This document shows positions 6,643 through 8,035 of a stretch of DNA of 8,035 nt, one piece after another. This DNA is from Bacteroidota bacterium. Its GTDB lineage: Bacteria > Zhuqueibacterota > JdFR-76 > DREG01. The notes beneath the pieces were generated by a model. The model ran no database searches. It was not told the origin of the DNA and worked only from the letters and a program-made list of their open reading frames with translations. Both the position numbers and the translations under genes were made by a program. The first letter of the stretch is position 1; every line of letters begins with the position of its first letter. The DNA lies in the NCBI GenBank assembly GCA_030624545.1, contig JAUXJX010000065.1, forward strand, positions 1-8,035, given 5' to 3'.

Positions 6643-8035
6643 ATGATTCGGAAATCACAAAGCATATTTTTCAAAATTCTTTGCATTCTTTTCGTTATTC
6701 CCCAGGCTGCTAGAGCACAAGAATTCATCAAATCACAGGGAATGCTCTATTTCAATCAGGGGAACTATAGTGCCGCCGTTACCGAGATAAACAACTGGAT
6801 TCCCGCCCATCCCGGCGAGGAGGCAATGGCCAAATATTATATGGCTGAGGCCTTCTACAATATTGCAATGACTGAACGGCAGGCCAGATCGGCGCGTCAG
6901 AATTTTGTCCTAGCCCATCAATACTTTCAAGAGGCATTGAGTTATTCCGATCTCAAAAGAAAGTATGATAAACTTTATTATAGCTCTCAATTAAAGACCG
7001 GCTGGTGTTTTTTCCGGCGTGCTGAAACCGGCGAGCGGCCCGTCGATCTTCTCAATGTGGCATACAACAGCTTTCGAAGCTTTGATCTTGGCGCTCCTGA
7101 TTCGCTCAAGCTTCAGGTCCATTTTCTGGCTGGTGAATCACGCTATCGTGCAGGGCTGATTTCCAGATTCGACTCATTTTGGCCGGGAACTTCTCCGGAA
7201 AAAGTTAATGCAACGCTGTCCCTATTTCGAGATTCGGAACAATCTTATCAAAAAGTACTACAGATAAGCTCGGGCTCCGAAGGGGTCAGATTCATTACCG
7301 AAATCAGGTTGGCAGATGTAAAATATGAATTGGGAAAGATCTATCAGTCGGTGGAGGAAAGCCTCTTCCGTCGAATCCAAGATGATGCCAAAGGACCTTC
7401 TGCCAGAGAAACCGCTCTTGCGCTGTTCGGCGAGATAGATTATCCGGCAATCATCGGAAAATATAAGGCAGGCCTGCGATCCAGCTTTGGGGAGTTCATG
7501 CGTTACGACCAGGGTACGGTACTGCTAAACAAGTACTTCATCACCTTTGATCAAAATGACAAACAAGCAGCACTGGATCACTTTAGCAAAGTTTCCTCCG
7601 GCATATACGAAAATGAGCTGAGATTCAGGGAAGGTAACGCCGACCACAACACCGACCAAATTGACGGGAATGATAGGTTTTCAGCTCTTGTTCAAAACGA
7701 CCGGAGAAGCTTCTATTTTCAACTCCTGTCCGGACCGGGAGCCGCGGAGTATCTCGAAGGCTATTTTTGGCTGGGGTCGGTTCAATTCATTGCCAATAGA
7801 AGCACAGGGATTGACAATCTTGAGTCGTTCATTAGACGATCAATAGAGAGAACCGAGCCAAGAATATCGGCCCTGTTGGAGTACGCACAATATTGGCGCA
7901 GCGTCCTGTTCTTGGAAGCGAATCGGGACAACCGGGGAAAGTTGAGGGAGCTGAAACAGCTTCTGATGAATTTTGATCCCCGGAATCAAGAATTGGCTGA
8001 GGAGAAAGATCTGCTGTTGAAGCTGACCCAGCTGG
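6643..8035 (+). CDS. Periplasmic TPR-like repeat protein, 3' partial
   Basis: The frame stays open from the ATG to the window end, giving 464 complete codons with no stop; the C-terminus lies outside. Residues 1-25 form a signal peptide (MIRKSQ start, hydrophobic IFFKILCILFVIP, cleavage likely after ARA, before QE). A TPR-like helical pair follows at about 27-75: GMLYFNQGNYSAAVTEIN, then HPGEEAMAKYYMAEAFYNIA. Further helix-rich, aromatic stretches recur: AHQYFQEALSYSDLKRKYDK (91-110), LKLQVHFLAGESRYRAG (155-171), LADVKYELGKIYQSVEE (223-239) and EYLEGYFWLGSVQFIA (369-384). These resemble degenerate TPR or Sel1-type solenoid repeats. No lipobox Cys is seen at the cleavage site, so a soluble periplasmic protein is likelier than a lipoprotein. 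By position it is probably an accessory or scaffold of the motor cluster. The family is not recognised beyond TPR-like. Confidence 0.8.
   Translation, partial: MIRKSQSIFFKILCILFVIPQAARAQEFIKSQGMLYFNQGNYSAAVTEINNWIPAHPGEEAMAKYYMAEAFYNIAMTERQARSARQNFVLAHQYFQEALSYSDLKRKYDKLYYSSQLKTGWCFFRRAETGERPVDLLNVAYNSFRSFDLGAPDSLKLQVHFLAGESRYRAGLISRFDSFWPGTSPEKVNATLSLFRDSEQSYQKVLQISSGSEGVRFITEIRLADVKYELGKIYQSVEESLFRRIQDDAKGPSARETALALFGEIDYPAIIGKYKAGLRSSFGEFMRYDQGTVLLNKYFITFDQNDKQAALDHFSKVSSGIYENELRFREGNADHNTDQIDGNDRFSALVQNDRRSFYFQLLSGPGAAEYLEGYFWLGSVQFIANRSTGIDNLESFIRRSIERTEPRISALLEYAQYWRSVLFLEANRDNRGKLRELKQLLMNFDPRNQELAEEKDLLLKLTQL

Noticed and set aside
7661..7846. 61-codon open frame on the + strand
   Set aside because: It lies in another frame inside the long TPR-protein gene (6643 to window end), which has a signal peptide, a good ribosome binding site and continuous coding character.
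1..8035. tRNA, rRNA, CRISPR arrays, insertion sequences, attachment sites
   Set aside because: No tandem spaced repeats, transposase motifs, terminal inverted repeats or RNA-gene signatures were seen; almost every base lies in one of the seven coding regions.

Overview
The window is a gene-dense stretch in which all seven supported genes lie on the + strand, with gaps of 4 to 56 bases or a 4-base overlap. No terminator-like hairpin and no convincing internal promoter is visible, so it reads as one transcription unit cut at both ends. The lineage looks like a Gram-negative bacterium of the wider FCB group (Bacteroidota relatives such as Calditrichota, KSB1, Zixibacteria, Latescibacterota or Marinimicrobia). 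That rests on three features: the FPNPFNP-type C-terminal FlgD-like Ig domain, the PorV/PorQ-type outer-membrane barrel, and the TPR-rich envelope proteins. A closer taxonomic call cannot be made from this sequence alone.

Layout. Bases 2-1360 are the 3' part of a surface or secreted protein made of about 100-residue Ig-like repeats, ending in an FPNPFNP FlgD-like domain. Bases 1357-3342 overlap it by ATGA and encode a PorV/PorQ-like outer-membrane barrel fused to a C-terminal TPR-like helical region. Bases 3354-4730 encode an unusual MotA/TolQ/ExbB proton-channel subunit with a signal peptide and a fibronectin-type-III-like periplasmic domain ahead of the channel core. Bases 4749-5351 and 5356-5973 are two different ExbD/TolR subunits. 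Bases 5993-6586 encode a short membrane-anchored protein with a TonB-like C-terminal domain. From 6643 to the window end runs a signal-peptide-bearing TPR-like protein, cut off by the window.

How the genes may work together (inference). The inner-membrane set (one TolQ-like, two TolR-like, one TonB-like) has the parts of a proton-motive-force-driven motor or energy transducer. It is embedded between an outer-membrane barrel, a surface Ig-repeat protein and a periplasmic TPR protein. The one-TolQ/two-TolR stoichiometry plus TonB-domain, TPR and barrel proteins resembles the parts list of the Myxococcus Agl-Glt/Nfs machinery more than a plain iron-uptake TonB system. The cluster is therefore a candidate trans-envelope machine for surface-protein export, anchoring or movement. 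The function is not proven by the sequence.
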